Positions 22,396 through 32,458 of a stretch of DNA of 64,000 nt are shown piece after piece. Every line of letters begins with the position of its first letter. The first letter of the stretch is position 1. Origin of the DNA: Pseudovibrio sp. JCM 19062 (GTDB lineage Bacteria; Pseudomonadota; Alphaproteobacteria; Rhizobiales; Stappiaceae); the NCBI GenBank assembly GCA_001310715.1, contig BAXV01000004.1:62001-126000 (forward strand), given 5' to 3'. The notes beneath the pieces are model-generated. The model was not told the origin of the DNA and ran no database searches. It saw only the letters and a program-made list of their open reading frames with translations. The translations under genes were made by a program, and so were the position numbers.

Positions 22396-23986
22396 ATGGA
22401 AAATGGGCAGAGATCCAGCTCGGTGGCAGAGGGCGCGGATCTCATAGAAGCCAAGGGTATCACCAAGAGATTTGGCGATATTCTAGCGAACGACACTGTC
22501 GATCTTGTCATCAAGCGGGGCGAAATTCATGCGCTGCTTGGCGAAAACGGAGCGGGGAAATCCACGCTCGTAAAAATTCTCTACGGCGCTCTTGAGCCAG
22601 GCGCGGGAGAGATCCTGTGGAAGGGGAAACGGGTTTCGATCTCGAACCCTGCTGCTGCCCGAAAACTGGGCGTTGGAATGGTGTTCCAGCACTTCTCCTT
22701 GTTTGAAGCGCTGAGTGTGGTTGAAAATATCGCGCTGGCCCTGCCAAAGGGCGAAAAAATTGAGGCTCTTTCCAGACGTATTTCTGAGGTTTCCCAAAAG
22801 TATGGCCTTCCACTGGACCCAGCAGCGCTTGTTGCAGATCTCCCGGTTGGCATCCGTCAGCGTATTGAAATTGTGCGTTGCCTTTTGCAGAACCCCAGTC
22901 TCATCATCATGGACGAGCCGACGTCGGTCTTAACGCCGCAGGAAGCAGATCAGCTGTTTGTCACGTTGCAGCGTCTGGCGTCTGAAGGTTGTGCGATCCT
23001 TTACATCTCCCACCGTTTGGAGGAAGTGAAGCGGATCTGTCATCACGCTACGATCATGCGTCATGGCCGTGTGGTTGGCGAGTGTGATCCTGCCAAGGAA
23101 ACACCAGCCAGCCTTGCCGCATGATGGTGGGCGGCGATGTGCATGACATTTCGGCAAGCTCAACTGAAGCGCAGCGGGTGATGTGATGCTGGAATTGCGC
23201 AACCTGTCGCTGCCATCGGATGGTGCGTTTGGTATTGCGCTCAAGAACATCAATCTGCAGCTGCGCGGCGGCGAGGTCGTTGCTGTGGCTGGTATTGCGG
23301 CAAACGGTCAAAGCGAGCTGTTTGATGCCATCACCGGTGAAACGCAGGTTAAGGACGCCTATGCCGTTGAGATTTGCGGGGTGCCAGTTGGCAAGCGCAA
23401 GATCAACGCCCGCCGTTTGCTTGGCTCGGCGTTTGTTCCTGAAGAGCGCTTGGGGCACGGGGCGGTTCCGGGCTTTGTCCTTTCCGATAATATTTTACTG
23501 ACCCGTTACAAGTCTGATCCTGAGTTGATCCGGTATGGCATGCTGAATCAGAAGCTTGCAACGGAAATGGAAAAGCGCATCACCGCAACTTACGATGTGC
23601 GTATGTCCCACGATAATCCAGAGGCGCGTTCGCTCTCCGGCGGCAATCTGCAGAAGTTTGTGGTTGGCCGTGAGCTGGACAGAGCGCCGAAGGTTCTTGT
23701 GATCAACCAGCCGACATGGGGCGTTGATGCGGGGGCTGCTGCATTGATCCGTCAGGCGATTATTGATCTGGCGCGCAGTGGGTCTGCCATTTTGGTGATC
23801 TCTCAGGATCTTGACGAGATTTACGAGGTTGCTGACCGGATTGCTGTGATTTCACGCGGTGAGCTTTCAGCAGCAGAGCCTGCTGCTGACATGACCCGTG
23901 AGCGAATTGGCCTTTTGATGGCTGGTATGGGTGAAGAGCAAGCTTCCTCCTCCAAGGTGAAAGAGGTTGAGACCCATGCGTATTGA
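22396..23986 (+). CDS. BMP-type purine/nucleoside ABC transporter, double ATP-binding protein
   Basis: A fused two-domain ABC ATPase (about 530 residues) of the simple-sugar/nucleoside importer class. Domain 1 has [16 protein letters not shown], Walker [17 protein letters not shown]-loop [13 protein letters not shown], and [13 protein letters not shown]. Domain 2 has [16 protein letters not shown], a diverged Walker A as usual in this class, and [32 protein letters not shown]. Shifts occur near 23117 (GCCCGC read as GCCGC) and near 23180. It is followed by two permeases and a BMP-family binding protein and sits inside the purine-catabolism block, so purines or nucleosides are the probable cargo. 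The end overlaps the first permease. Confidence 0.92.
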
Positions 23987-25063
23987 ACTAGAAAAACGCG
24001 CTGAACACTCTCAGCTGATGACCGTTGTTTCTCCACTGATTGCCATTGGCCTGACGCTTGTGTGCGGCTCCATCTTGTTTGTCAGCATGGGGTACAGCCC
24101 TGTTGAAGCACTTTATGCCTATTTCATCGAGCCGCTGACAACCAGCTGGTCCATTGAAGAGTTGTTGGTAAAAGCCGGGCCTTTGATCCTGATTGCGGTT
24201 GGTTTGTCTGTCTGCTTCCTGTCCAACTCATGGAACATTGGTGCTGAAGGTCAGTTCACCATGGGTGCGCTGGGTGGTTCCATCATTCCGGTGCTGTTTT
24301 ATGACTTCACGGGGCCAATGGCGCTGCCACTGATGGTTTTGATGGGCATGTTGGGCGGTATGGCGTGGGCGTCTATTCCCGCGTTCTTGAAGGTTCGGTT
24401 TGGGACCAACGAGATCCTAACCAGTCTGATGCTGGTTTACATCGCGCAGTACATTCTTGATTTTCTTGTCCGTGGTCCATGGCGTGATCCGGATGGCTTC
24501 AATTTTCCGGAAAGCCGGATTTTTGATGCGGCGCACGTTCTGCCGAAGATCGGTGAAGGGCGTTTGCATATCGCATGATCTTTGCCGTTGTTGCTGTTCT
24601 GGTGGTCTGGTGGATGTTGTCGCGTACGCTCAAGGGCTTTGAGATTAAAGTAATGGGCGAGACACCTCGTGCTGGCCGCTTTGCGGGCTTTTCCAGCAAA
24701 GGCGTTGTCTGGTTCGGGTTCCTCGTTTCTGGCGGCTTGGCGGGACTTGCGGGCATGGCGGAAGTGTCTGGCTCCATTGAGCAGCTGACGCCTGTTATTT
24801 CTCCGGGCTATGGCTTTACGGCAATTATCGTGGCGTTTCTTGGCCGTTTGAATCCTATCGGCATTTTGTTTGCAGGGTTGTTGTTGGGGCTGTCTTACAT
24901 TGGCGGCGAAGCTGCTCAGGTGAGCCTTGGGCTGACTGACAAGATCACCCGTGTCTTCCAGGGGATGCTGCTGTTCTTCGTGCTCGCGTGTGACACGCTC
25001 ATTCTTTACAGGTTCAAATTTGTTTCCAACGCCAACCGGGTGAAGGAGGCAGCCAATGTCTGA
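23976..25063 (+). CDS. Nucleoside/purine-type ABC transporter permease 1
   Basis: About 362 residues with roughly nine membrane helices; the BPD_transp_2 family features appear as SNSWNIGAEGQFTMGALGGS, VRFGTNEILTSLMLVYIAQY and GYGFTAIIVAFLGRLNPIGILFAGLLLGLSYIGGEA. The ATG at 23976 overlaps the end of the ATPase gene. One shift near 24572 (a base lost before ATGATCTTTGCC) divides the frame. It forms a heterodimeric channel with the next permease and works with the upstream ATPase. Confidence 0.92.
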
Positions 25064-25985
25064 TCTTTCCATGATTGAAGCTGTTCTTCTGACGATCATC
25101 ACCGCCTCCACACCGCTGTTGCTTGCTGCAATTGGTGAGCTGGTGGTGGAGCGTTCCGGTGTGCTCAACCTTGGGGTTGAGGGGATGATGATTGTGGGCG
25201 CTGTGATGGGCTTTGCAGCAACACAGGCGACTGGCTCCCCGTATATGGGCATTGTGGCTGCCATGATCGCCGGCGTTGCGATGAGCTTGCTGTTTGGCTT
25301 TTTGACGCTGAACCTGATGACCAATCAGGTGGCGACGGGCCTTGCTCTGACTATTCTGGGGCTCGGGCTTTCGGGTATGGTCGGTGAGGCATTTATTGGC
25401 CAACCGGGTATTAGTCTAGAGCCGATTGCCATACCGGGTCTGTCAGCTATCCCGTTCATCGGGCCGCTTCTGTTTAATCAGGATATTCTGGTTTACGCCT
25501 CTTATGGTCTTGTGATTGCGGTTTACTTTGTGCTGTTCAGGTCCCGTTCCGGCTTGATCATCCGCGCGGTTGGCGACAACCACGGCTCGGCGCACTCTCT
25601 TGGGTATTCGGTTATCAAGGTGCGCTATCTGGCGGTGATGTTTGGTGGTGCGTGTTCCGGTCTGGCGGGTGCTTACCTGTCGCTGATCTATACCCCGCAG
25701 TGGGTTGAAGGCATGACGGCAGGGCGTGGCTGGATTGCGCTGGCTCTGGTGGTGTTTGCCAGCTGGCGTCCGGCGCGGGTACTGGTTGGGGCGTATCTGT
25801 TTGGGGCTGTTTCCATTTTGCAGTTCCATGCGCAGGCTGCCGGCATCGCTTTGCCTACGCAGCTCATGTCTGCATTGCCGTACCTGGCGACCATTATCGT
25901 ATTGATCATTATTTCACGCAGCAAGACGCTGGCCAAGGTGAATACACCGGCCTGTCTGGGCAAGCCGTTTGTGCCGGATCGCTAG
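25056..25985 (+). CDS. Nucleoside/purine-type ABC transporter permease 2
   Basis: An intact 309-residue permease of the same BPD_transp_2 family. It contains STPLLLAAIGELVVERSGVLNLGVEGMMIVGAVMGF, the cytoplasmic coupling region LMTNQVATGLALTILGLGLSGM and RAVGDNHGSAHSLGYSVIKVRYLAVMFGGACSGLAGAYLSL. It starts inside the last codons of permease 1 (ATG at 25056) and so is translationally coupled. After it comes a 368-base gap with a strong stem-loop before the binding-protein gene. Confidence 0.93.
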   Translation: MSDLSMIEAVLLTIITASTPLLLAAIGELVVERSGVLNLGVEGMMIVGAVMGFAATQATGSPYMGIVAAMIAGVAMSLLFGFLTLNLMTNQVATGLALTILGLGLSGMVGEAFIGQPGISLEPIAIPGLSAIPFIGPLLFNQDILVYASYGLVIAVYFVLFRSRSGLIIRAVGDNHGSAHSLGYSVIKVRYLAVMFGGACSGLAGAYLSLIYTPQWVEGMTAGRGWIALALVVFASWRPARVLVGAYLFGAVSILQFHAQAAGIALPTQLMSALPYLATIIVLIIISRSKTLAKVNTPACLGKPFVPDR

Positions 25986-26353
25986 AAAGAACTGTTTTGG
26001 CCAATGCCCCTTCAGTGGCATTGGCCAGATTGCACTACTCGACCTTCCTGGAATTGAGGGCGAGCGCAAAAGACAACAGAGACCTTGGTATTGCCGGTCA
26101 AATCAAGGGGCATCGTTGTGCAGATCGCGGAAACCTGCCCGCACTGAAATAAAAGATCGCATTTTTTTGCGAGATACAAAAAAACGCAGGAAACAACTTG
26201 ATAGCGCACAAATGCGCAGAACGGGCTTCGGGTTTGTTCCTATCGTGTTTGCTTGGCGCTGTCGTTCATCTGGTTCTTTAAAGAGCATTCCGCCGCGCTT
26301 GTCAGGGCGTTGCGCGGCTGGAGTGCAGGTCAACCTATAAGGGGGAGCGCATA
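25986..26353. other. 368-base gap before bmpA-like gene, with 11-bp stem-loop
   Basis: Perfect inverted arms TGGCCAATGCC (25998-26008) and GGCATTGGCCA (26017-26027) lie 13 bases after the permease stop. No T run follows on either strand, so it looks more like an mRNA-stabilising or partial-termination element between the permease genes and the highly expressed binding-protein gene than a full terminator. The rest shows no convincing coding sequence; a short GCG/CGC hairpin around a T7 run sits near 26158-26172. GGGGGAGC just before 26354 is the ribosome site of the next gene. Confidence 0.5.
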
Positions 26354-27422
26354 ATGCGCACTATCTTTAAACTGGCGGCAACTGCTGCAGTTGCACTTGG
26401 TCTTTCCACTGGGGCTTCCGTTGCTGCTGATCCACTGAAAGTGGGTTTCATCTATGTTGGTCCGGTTTCTGACCACGGCTGGTCTTATCAGCACGATCAG
26501 GCCGTCTGGCGCTTGAAAAGCACTTTGGCGACAAAGTTGAAACGACCTATATCGAAAGCGTGCCGGAAGGTGCGGATGCGGAACGTGCGATTGAGCGTCT
26601 GGCACGTTCTGGTCACGACCTGATCTTCACAACTTCCTTCGGCTACATGAACCCAACCTTGAAGGTTGCGCGCAAGTTTCCGAAAGTGAAATTTGAGCAT
26701 GCAACTGGCTACAAGCAAGGAAGAACCTTGCCACTTATGGCGCTCGTTTCTATGAAGGGCGTTATATTATCGGTCAGATTGCGGCCAAGATCTCCAAGAC
26801 CGGTACTGCCGGTTACATCGGGTCTTTCCCGATCCTGAAGTTGTGCGTGGCATCAACTCTTTCATGCTGGGTGCGCAGTCTGTGAACCCTGACTTCAAGA
26901 TCAAGACCATCTGGGTGAACTCCTGGTACGATCCGGGCCGTGAAGCAGATGCTGCAAAAGCCTGATCGATCAGGGCGCTGATATCATGGTGCAACACACT
27001 GACTCTCCGGCACCTTTGCAAGTTGCTGAAGAGCGCGGAATCATGGGCTTTGGTCAGGCATCTGACATGATCAAGTTTGCGCCAAACGCACAGCAACCGC
27101 GATCGTTGATTACTGGGATTCCTATTACATCTCCCGCGTACAGGCCGTGATGGATGGTACCTGGGAGAGCCAGGACGTCTGGGGTGGTCTTGACGTTGAT
27201 ATGGTTCACCTCGCACCATTCACCAACATCCCGCAGGATGTTGCAGATGAAGCTGCCAAAACACTTGCAGCCATCGAATCCGGTGAATTGCAGCCATTTA
27301 CTGGCCCAATTACCAAACAGGATGGCTCTGTGTTCTTGAACGAAGGCGAAACTGCTGACGATGCGTCTCTGCTTTCCATGAACTTTTACGTCAAGGGCAT
27401 CGACGACCAGCTGCCTAACTAA
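26354..27422 (+). CDS. BMP-family ABC transporter substrate-binding protein
   Basis: The periplasmic receptor of the importer, about 357 residues. A signal peptide (MRTIFKLAATAAVALGLSTGASVAA) precedes DPLKVGFIYVGPVSDHGWSYQHDQG, the BMP/Med family start. Next are YIESVPEGADAERAIERLARSGHDLIFTTSFGYMNP, GTAGYIGSFPIPEVVRGINSFMLGAQSVNPDFK, VNSWYDPGREADAAKALIDQGADIMVQHTDSPAP and GGLDVDMVHLAPF. Five single-base losses at short runs (GGG, AAA, CCC, CCC, AAA) split it; each repair restores the family alignment. BMP proteins bind purine nucleosides, and the location beside xdh and puuD supports that ligand. Confidence 0.92.
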
Positions 27423-27443
27423 GCTCAGTACAGCTTAGTTTTA
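27418..27443 (+). terminator. Probable terminator after bmpA-like gene
   Basis: Arms ACTAAGCT and AGCTTAGT around a six-base loop, then TTTT. The left arm includes the TAA stop codon of the binding-protein gene. Confidence 0.6.
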
Positions 27444-27543
27444 AAAGAGTACTGCTGTTTTTATGGTGCTCTTTTCAAATTTTGCAGTGGGGGGACAACT
27501 CCCACTGCCCACCTATTTCAATTGAACATAAAAGAACAAGACA

Positions 27544-28721
27544 ATGACAGCCACTTTCCTTAGTGAATGGCTCAATCTGCTTTTCCGCTGGTTTCACTTG
27601 ATTGTGGGCGTGGGCTGGATTGGGACCTCGTTTTATTTCATGGCACTCGACCTTTCCTTGCGTAAACGGGAAGGGCAGGCATCCGGCATTTTAGGTAGCG
27701 CATGGGAAGTTCATGGCGGCGGCTTCTATAATGTCGAGAAGTACATGGTTGCCCCCAAGGAACTGCCGAAAGACCTGATCTGGTATAAGTGGGATGCCTA
27801 TCTCACCTGGGTTTCCGGTTTTGCACTCCTAACGGTTCAGTACTATTTCAATGCTTCGGTTTATCTCATTGATCCTGAGGTAATGCGGCTTTTGCCAGCC
27901 GAGGCGATTTCGATTTCGGTTGTATCTCTTCTGGCCGGTTGGCTGATTTATGATCGGTTGTGCCGTTCTCCCATCGGGCAAAACACGCCCTTGTTGGCAG
28001 GGTGCCTGCTGGTGATCATTCTGGCGGCGACCTATGGGTATGCGCAGGTCTTTTCAGGCCGGGGCGTTCTGATCCATGTGGGCGCGCTGATCGGGACCAT
28101 TATGGCCTTCAACGTGTTTATGGTGATTATTCCAAACCAGAAGAAGATTGTAGCGGCACTTTTGGCGGGGCGTGAACCAGATGCGAGGCTCGGGGCAATT
28201 GGCAAGCAGCGCTCGGTTCATAACAATTATCTGACGCTGCCGGTGCTTTTGTTGATGGTGTCCAACCACTATCCGCTGTTGACGGGTCATGCTCAGCCTG
28301 CTCTGGTGGTGGCGCTTATCCTTGTGATGGGCGGTATGGTGCGGCACTTCATCAATCGCCATGATGCCCATGATAAATTTGGTAACTTCTGGTGGCGTTG
28401 CCAGTTGCGGCTGTCAGCCTGATTGCTGCGGTTATTGTGACGACGCCTGCGAAACTTGGCGGAGGAATGGCTGTTTCCGATGTTCGGGCCTTGGAGATTG
28501 CACAGGTCCACTGTGCGAGCTGCCACAGTGCAACGCCGAGCAATGAGGCGTTCTCGGAGGCACCAAAGAATATTGAGCTGGAGAGCATTGCTGATTTGCG
28601 TCGTTATGAGGCTTTGATTATGGCGCAGGCGGTTCGCTCCTCTGCCATGCCTTTGGGCAACGAGACTGGCATGAGTAAACAGGAGCGCGAGCTTTTGGGG
28701 GCATGGTTGCAACGTCACTGA
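27544..28721 (+). CDS. puuD: Membrane-bound urate hydroxylase PuuD with C-terminal cytochrome c domain
   Basis: Oxidises urate to 5-hydroxyisourate at the inner membrane and passes electrons to the respiratory chain, instead of the peroxide-forming soluble uricase. The N-terminal DUF989 region has LFRWFHLIVGVGWIGTSFYFMALDLSL, EVHGGGFYNVEKY and KWDAYLTWVSGFALL, followed by several membrane helices (about 290 residues). The C-terminal domain carries a class I heme c motif, CASCH, in VHCASCHSATPSNEAFSEAP. One shift near 28391 (TGGGCG read as TGGCG) separates the two parts; the total is about 393 residues. Located between the purine importer and uraD. Confidence 0.95.
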
Positions 28722-28731
28722 GGTGTTTGGA

Positions 28732-29268
28732 ATGAAGACATATTCTTTAGAAGAGGTGAACCGGTTTACGCTGGACGCCTTTGTCGATGTGTTTGGCAAT
28801 GTGGCCGAGCATTCTCCATGGGTGGCGGTTGTTGCGCAGCGGTCAGCACCTTTTACCTCTCGGATGGCTTTAATTGACGCCTTTGTCCGGGCCCTTCAAA
28901 AGGCCGACAAGGGTGGCCAGATTGCGTTGATCCGGGCGCATCCTGATCTTGCCGGGAAAGCGGCGCGGGCAGGGGAAATGGCCGCGGCTTCGGTAAAAGA
29001 ACAGGCCGGTGTGGGGCTGGACCAGCTGAGTGATGATGAATACCACCGGTTCAACCAACTTAACGACGCCTACAAGTCCCGTTATGGCTTTCCGTTCATT
29101 TTTGCAGTGAAAGGGGCGAGTAAGCACCAAATACTGGAAGCTTTTCAATTACGCCTGCAAAATTCTGCCGATGATGAGCTTGCAGAAGCGCTTCGCCAGA
29201 TATGCCGGATTTTCAGGTTTCGTCTGGAAGATCTTGTCTGTGATGAGGAAACAGTCGACAACTCCTGA
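28732..29268 (+). CDS. uraD: OHCU decarboxylase
   Basis: Decarboxylates 2-oxo-4-hydroxy-4-carboxy-5-ureidoimidazoline to S-allantoin, the last step after PuuD and UraH. The 178-residue helical protein has the family motifs RAHPDLAGK (catalytic histidine), VGLDQLSDDEYHRFNQLNDAYKSRYGFPFIFAVKG. I chose the ATG at 28732 because GAGG lies eight bases upstream; a GTG at 28723 is possible. It starts 10 bases after puuD, so the two are co-transcribed. The frame is intact. Confidence 0.95.
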   Translation: MKTYSLEEVNRFTLDAFVDVFGNVAEHSPWVAVVAQRSAPFTSRMALIDAFVRALQKADKGGQIALIRAHPDLAGKAARAGEMAAASVKEQAGVGLDQLSDDEYHRFNQLNDAYKSRYGFPFIFAVKGASKHQILEAFQLRLQNSADDELAEALRQICRIFRFRLEDLVCDEETVDNS

Positions 29269-29408
29269 TAAGTGTTGTTCCGGCTTTTTTTGCCGCTACG
29301 TGATGGGAAATAATCCACGGGAACATGCGATGGCGTTTGATAAGAGGCTTGCAACCATCACAGTTATCTATTGGACTATGATCTCTAATAATTTCAAAGG
29401 GAATGTTC

Positions 29409-30619
29409 ATGAAGGCCGCGATTGAGAGCCGGTTTGCGGAGCAGGTTGAATTCTTACGCGAATTGGTCATGGTGCCGAGCGATAACCCGCCGGGGGATAC
29501 GGAGCGCCACGCATTGCGGACCGCCGAGCTGCTTGAAGGCCTTGGCTTTACCGTTGAAAAACATCCGGTACCTGAACCGTTTGTACGTCAGAACGGGATG
29601 GTGTCCGTTACCAACCTGATCGTGCGCGAGACATTCGGTAATGGGTTCGGTCCGGTGATTGCGCTCAATGCTCATGGGGACGTTGTTCCTCCGGGCGACG
29701 GCTGGTCTAAGGAGCCTTATGGCGCCGAGATTGAAGATGGTGCTCTTTATGGCCGTGGTGCGGCTGTTTCCAAGGGGGATTTTGCCACCTACGCCTTTGC
29801 GCTTCTGGCACTTCGCGAATATGCGGATGAGTTGGAAGGCTCGGTGGAACTGCATCTGACATATGATGAGGAAACCGGAGGCTTTGTTGGGCCTAAGTGG
29901 CTTCTTGAACAAGGGGTGACCAAGCCGGACTATGCAATATCTGCTGGTTTCTCCTACGCTGCTATAACAGCTCATAATGGCTGTTTGCATATGGAAGTCA
30001 TTTTCCGTGGCCGTCAGGCCCATGCGGCGATGCCGGAAAATGGTGCTGACGCTTTGCAGGCAGCAACGCCGGTCCTTGCTGCGATTTACGACGAGCGGGA
30101 GCGTTTGAAGTCAGTTCACAGTGAGCAGCAGGGTATCGGTTCACCGCAAATCACCGTTGGTCTGATCTCTGGAGGCATCAACACCAATGTGGTGCCGGAT
30201 CGGGTTTCGCTTCGTATTGACCGGCGACTGATCCTGAAGAAAGCGGCGAGCAGGTGGAAGAGCAGCTTATTGAGCTGATTGAATCTGTGGTGCCAGCGGA
30301 TTGCGGTGTGGAAGTAGAATGCCGGCGTATCATGCTCGCTGAGCCTTTGCGCGAGCTGCCCGGTGCCAAGAAATTGGTAGAAGCGCTGAAATGGCCTGCC
30401 AATGAGGTTTTGGGCATTGAACTGGAAGCCACTGGCGCACCGCTTTATACGGACGCACGCCACTATGCGGAGGCGGGTATTCCAACCGTGCTTTACGGGG
30501 CAGGGCCGCGCTCCATTCTTGAGGCAAATGCTCATGGCGCTGATGAGCTCCTCCAGCTTTCTGACCTGAAGGCCGCCACGATCATTGTGGCCGATGCCTT
30601 GAAGACGTTATTACGCTGA
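29409..30619 (+). CDS. M20-family metallohydrolase (ArgE/DapE type)
   Basis: A zinc-dependent amidohydrolase/deacylase of about 404 residues. Metal-ligand regions are visible: NAHGDVVPPGDGW (first histidine), GRGAAVSKGDFA (bridging aspartate), LTYDEETGG (catalytic glutamate pair) and a C-terminal SLEA-NAHGADE segment. One shift near 30232 (CCC read as CC, after RIDRRLI) splits the lid-domain region. The start at 29409 follows AAGGG. Position after uraD makes a ureide or amide intermediate of purine breakdown a plausible substrate, but the sequence is closer to ArgE/DapE-type than to allantoate amidohydrolase, so the specific reaction is unknown. Confidence 0.85.
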
Positions 30620-30807
30620 GATGAAAAGTCCGGGTTGTCTCGGTGAGTATGGTTTGAGCCAGACTGTCAGCTTTCCGGTGCTTTCAAAGCCTGCCTGCAA
30701 GGCATGTTGCAGGGTTTTGCTACGGGCGTAGCCCACGATTGGTTTTAGTGGGCGCAGCGTGTTGGTAAAGATGCTGGAGAGCCCGTTTTTCTGCAGACGC
30801 GCTTTTT
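30611..30807 (-). pseudogene. Possible 3' remnant of a truncated gene
   Basis: On the minus strand an open frame runs from about 30807 to a TAA at 30611-30613 and encodes about 65 residues (KARLQKNGLSSIFTNT..., GYARSKTLQHALQAGFESTG, KLTVWLKPYSPRQPG). It has a protein-like composition, no start codon, and an in-frame stop just upstream at the AT-rich border. Its 3' end overlaps the last codons of the M20 gene. It looks like the C-terminus of a gene cut off at the left border of the dif-like cassette. I do not recognise the family, and it may simply be a chance frame. Confidence 0.3.
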
Positions 30808-31353
30808 GTTTACTTTATGGAATACATAGTAATTCTGTGTTATACTATAATAATTACAAGTTATTCCATAATCTACCTTATGCCTTTCTAAGTATATATA
30901 CTTACAAGTTGCCGTCATTCAAGTAAATTACTTACTGTTATAAGCTTAGCTACTTGCAGGTCTGGGCAAAGAGTAGGGGCTTGTGGTGATTCCTGGAGGG
31001 GTTTAGTTTAGAGGAAAACATTTCATCCCATCTGGGTAAATACGCTAGGTATTTCACCTAAGATACTGAAGTAATTTCACTTTATATGGATACGTGCAGG
31101 TTGAGGTATCAGTTTCTGCAACGCGATTTTCTTAGTAATGCGCTGGTTTTTTTCAAGGTTGAATGACTGTGATGTCGCGTTATTAACCGCAGAAGTATAC
31201 TTGAAATATCATCTCTTTTCTACTTGGGTTTCGGTTTGTTAGGCTCTTCTTAAATGCTGGCGACCCCCGCCTGTATTTCTGAGAATTTCGCTTTCCCTGT
31301 ATGTTTTGGCGCCGCCGTGGCCCGCGCAGGAAAAGCTGCTTAAGGAGCCCGTC
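30620..31353. other. AT-rich non-coding gap upstream of the alcohol dehydrogenase
   Basis: Apart from the possible gene remnant at 30611-30807, I see no coding signal. From about 30800 to 31180 the composition turns strongly AT-rich compared with flanking genes. It contains a TTATGGAATA / TATTCCATAA inverted pair (30815-30824 and 30862-30871), the dif-like 20-mer (30864-30883), a perfect 16-bp palindrome TAAGTATATATACTTA (30889-30904) and an AAGTAA-TTACTT near-palindrome (30921-30933). Such stacked palindromes could be recombinase or regulator sites. AAGGAG at 31341-31346 is the ribosome site of the dehydrogenase. Confidence 0.5.
30864..30883 (-). repeat. dif-like 20-bp inverted-repeat copy, left
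   Basis: A 20-base sequence that recurs, exactly and in the opposite orientation, at 34815-34834. Its core is CATAA-6 bases-TTATG, the same inner half-sites and spacing as the E. coli dif site (CATAA-TGTATA-TTATG), where XerC and XerD bind. The outer bases differ between the two copies. The match to dif is by inspection only; an operator or terminal repeat of another element remains possible. Confidence 0.5.
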
Positions 31354-32368
31354 ATGTCTATGATGAAAGCGGCCGTTGTGCGCGAATTTGGTGCACCTTT
31401 GGACGTGTGTGAAGTTGAGAAGCCAACCGTCACCGATGATAGTGTTCTGGTGAAGATTGAGGCCACTGGTGTGTGTCATACTGACTTGCATGCTGTTGAA
31501 GGGGATTGGCCCGTCAAACCAACACCAGCCTTTATTCCAGGCCACGAAGGCGTGGGTATTGTGGTTGAGAAGGGGCGCAACGTAACGCATGTGAAGGAAG
31601 GGGATCGCGTCGGGATTCCCTGGCTCCACACGGCTTGTCGCTGCTGTCGCCATTGTGTGGATGGCTGGGAAACTCTGTGTGAATCGCAGCAGAATACCGG
31701 TTACAGCGTTAATGGCAGTTTTGCAGAATTTGCGTTGGCGGATCCGAACTTCGTGGCGCATCTGCCCAAAGAACTTGAATTTGTACCAGCCGCGCCAATT
31801 TTGTGCGCAGGTGTGACGGTCTACAAGGGCCTAAAGGAAACCGAGACGAAACCCGGACAAACCGTGGTGATTTCCGGTATTGGCGGCCTTGGCCATCTGG
31901 CAGTTCAGTACGCCAAGGCCATGGGGATGCATGTGATCGCGGTTGATATTGCAGATGAGAAGCTGGCGCTTGCCAAGTCTTTGGGCGCTGATATGACGCT
32001 GAATGCATTCAAGTGCGATCCAGTTTCTGAAGTGCAAGCTGGCGGTGGTGCTGAAGGTGTGCTGGTGACGGCTGTTGCTGGTAAGAGCTTCCAGCAAGGG
32101 GTTGGCATGTTGGCTCGTGGCGGCACTATGAGCTTGTTGGTCTGCCTCCTGAAGATTTCCCGCTGAACATCTTTGATATGGTGCTCAATGGGAAAACATT
32201 GCGTGGTTCCATTGTGGGTACACGAAATGACCTGCGTGAGTCATTGGAGTTTGCCGGTGAAGGCTGGTGGCGGCACACTACAGCACAGAACCGCTGGACA
32301 ACGTCAATGACATTTTCGACCGTATGCGTAATGGCAAAATTGATGGCCGTATCGTGATGGATCTCTAG
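31354..32368 (+). CDS. Zinc-dependent alcohol dehydrogenase, AdhP type
   Basis: A medium-chain NAD-dependent alcohol dehydrogenase of about 338 residues that oxidises short-chain alcohols. Catalytic zinc ligands are in [15 protein letters not shown] and [13 protein letters not shown]; the structural-zinc cysteines follow the C-x2-C-x2-C-x7-C spacing within [16 protein letters not shown]. The NAD site is [26 protein letters not shown]. Two shifts near the 3' end (about 32136 and 32263) break the frame; repair gives [30 protein letters not shown] and a stop at 32366-32368. ATG 31354 follows AAGGAG. Convergent with the multicopper oxidase and inside the candidate cassette. Confidence 0.92.
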
Positions 32369-32393
32369 GGCCATATCGCCCAACACAGACCAT

Positions 32394-32429
32394 GAATGCC
32401 GCAGCCGCTTTGTGCGTGCTGTGGCATTC
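32394..32429. terminator. Bidirectional hairpin between convergent adh and multicopper oxidase
   Basis: Twelve-base arms GAATGCCGCAGC (32394-32405) and GCTGTGGCATTC (32418-32429), one mismatch, twelve-base loop. It lies in the 90-base space between the two convergent stop codons. A T-rich stretch (TCTCTTTG) follows on the plus side only. Confidence 0.6.
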
Positions 32430-32458
32430 TCTTTGTCGGGGTCCTTTAGGGAAGTTGG

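Noticed and set aside
24437..25324. 295-codon open frame on the minus strand opposite the permease genes
   Set aside because: It is antisense to two clear permeases, has a low-complexity basic composition and no family features; a shadow of high third-position bias.
26040..26353. Purine riboswitch upstream of the BMP-type binding-protein gene
   Set aside because: I looked for the conserved three-way-junction segments and could not find them; only simple hairpins are present.
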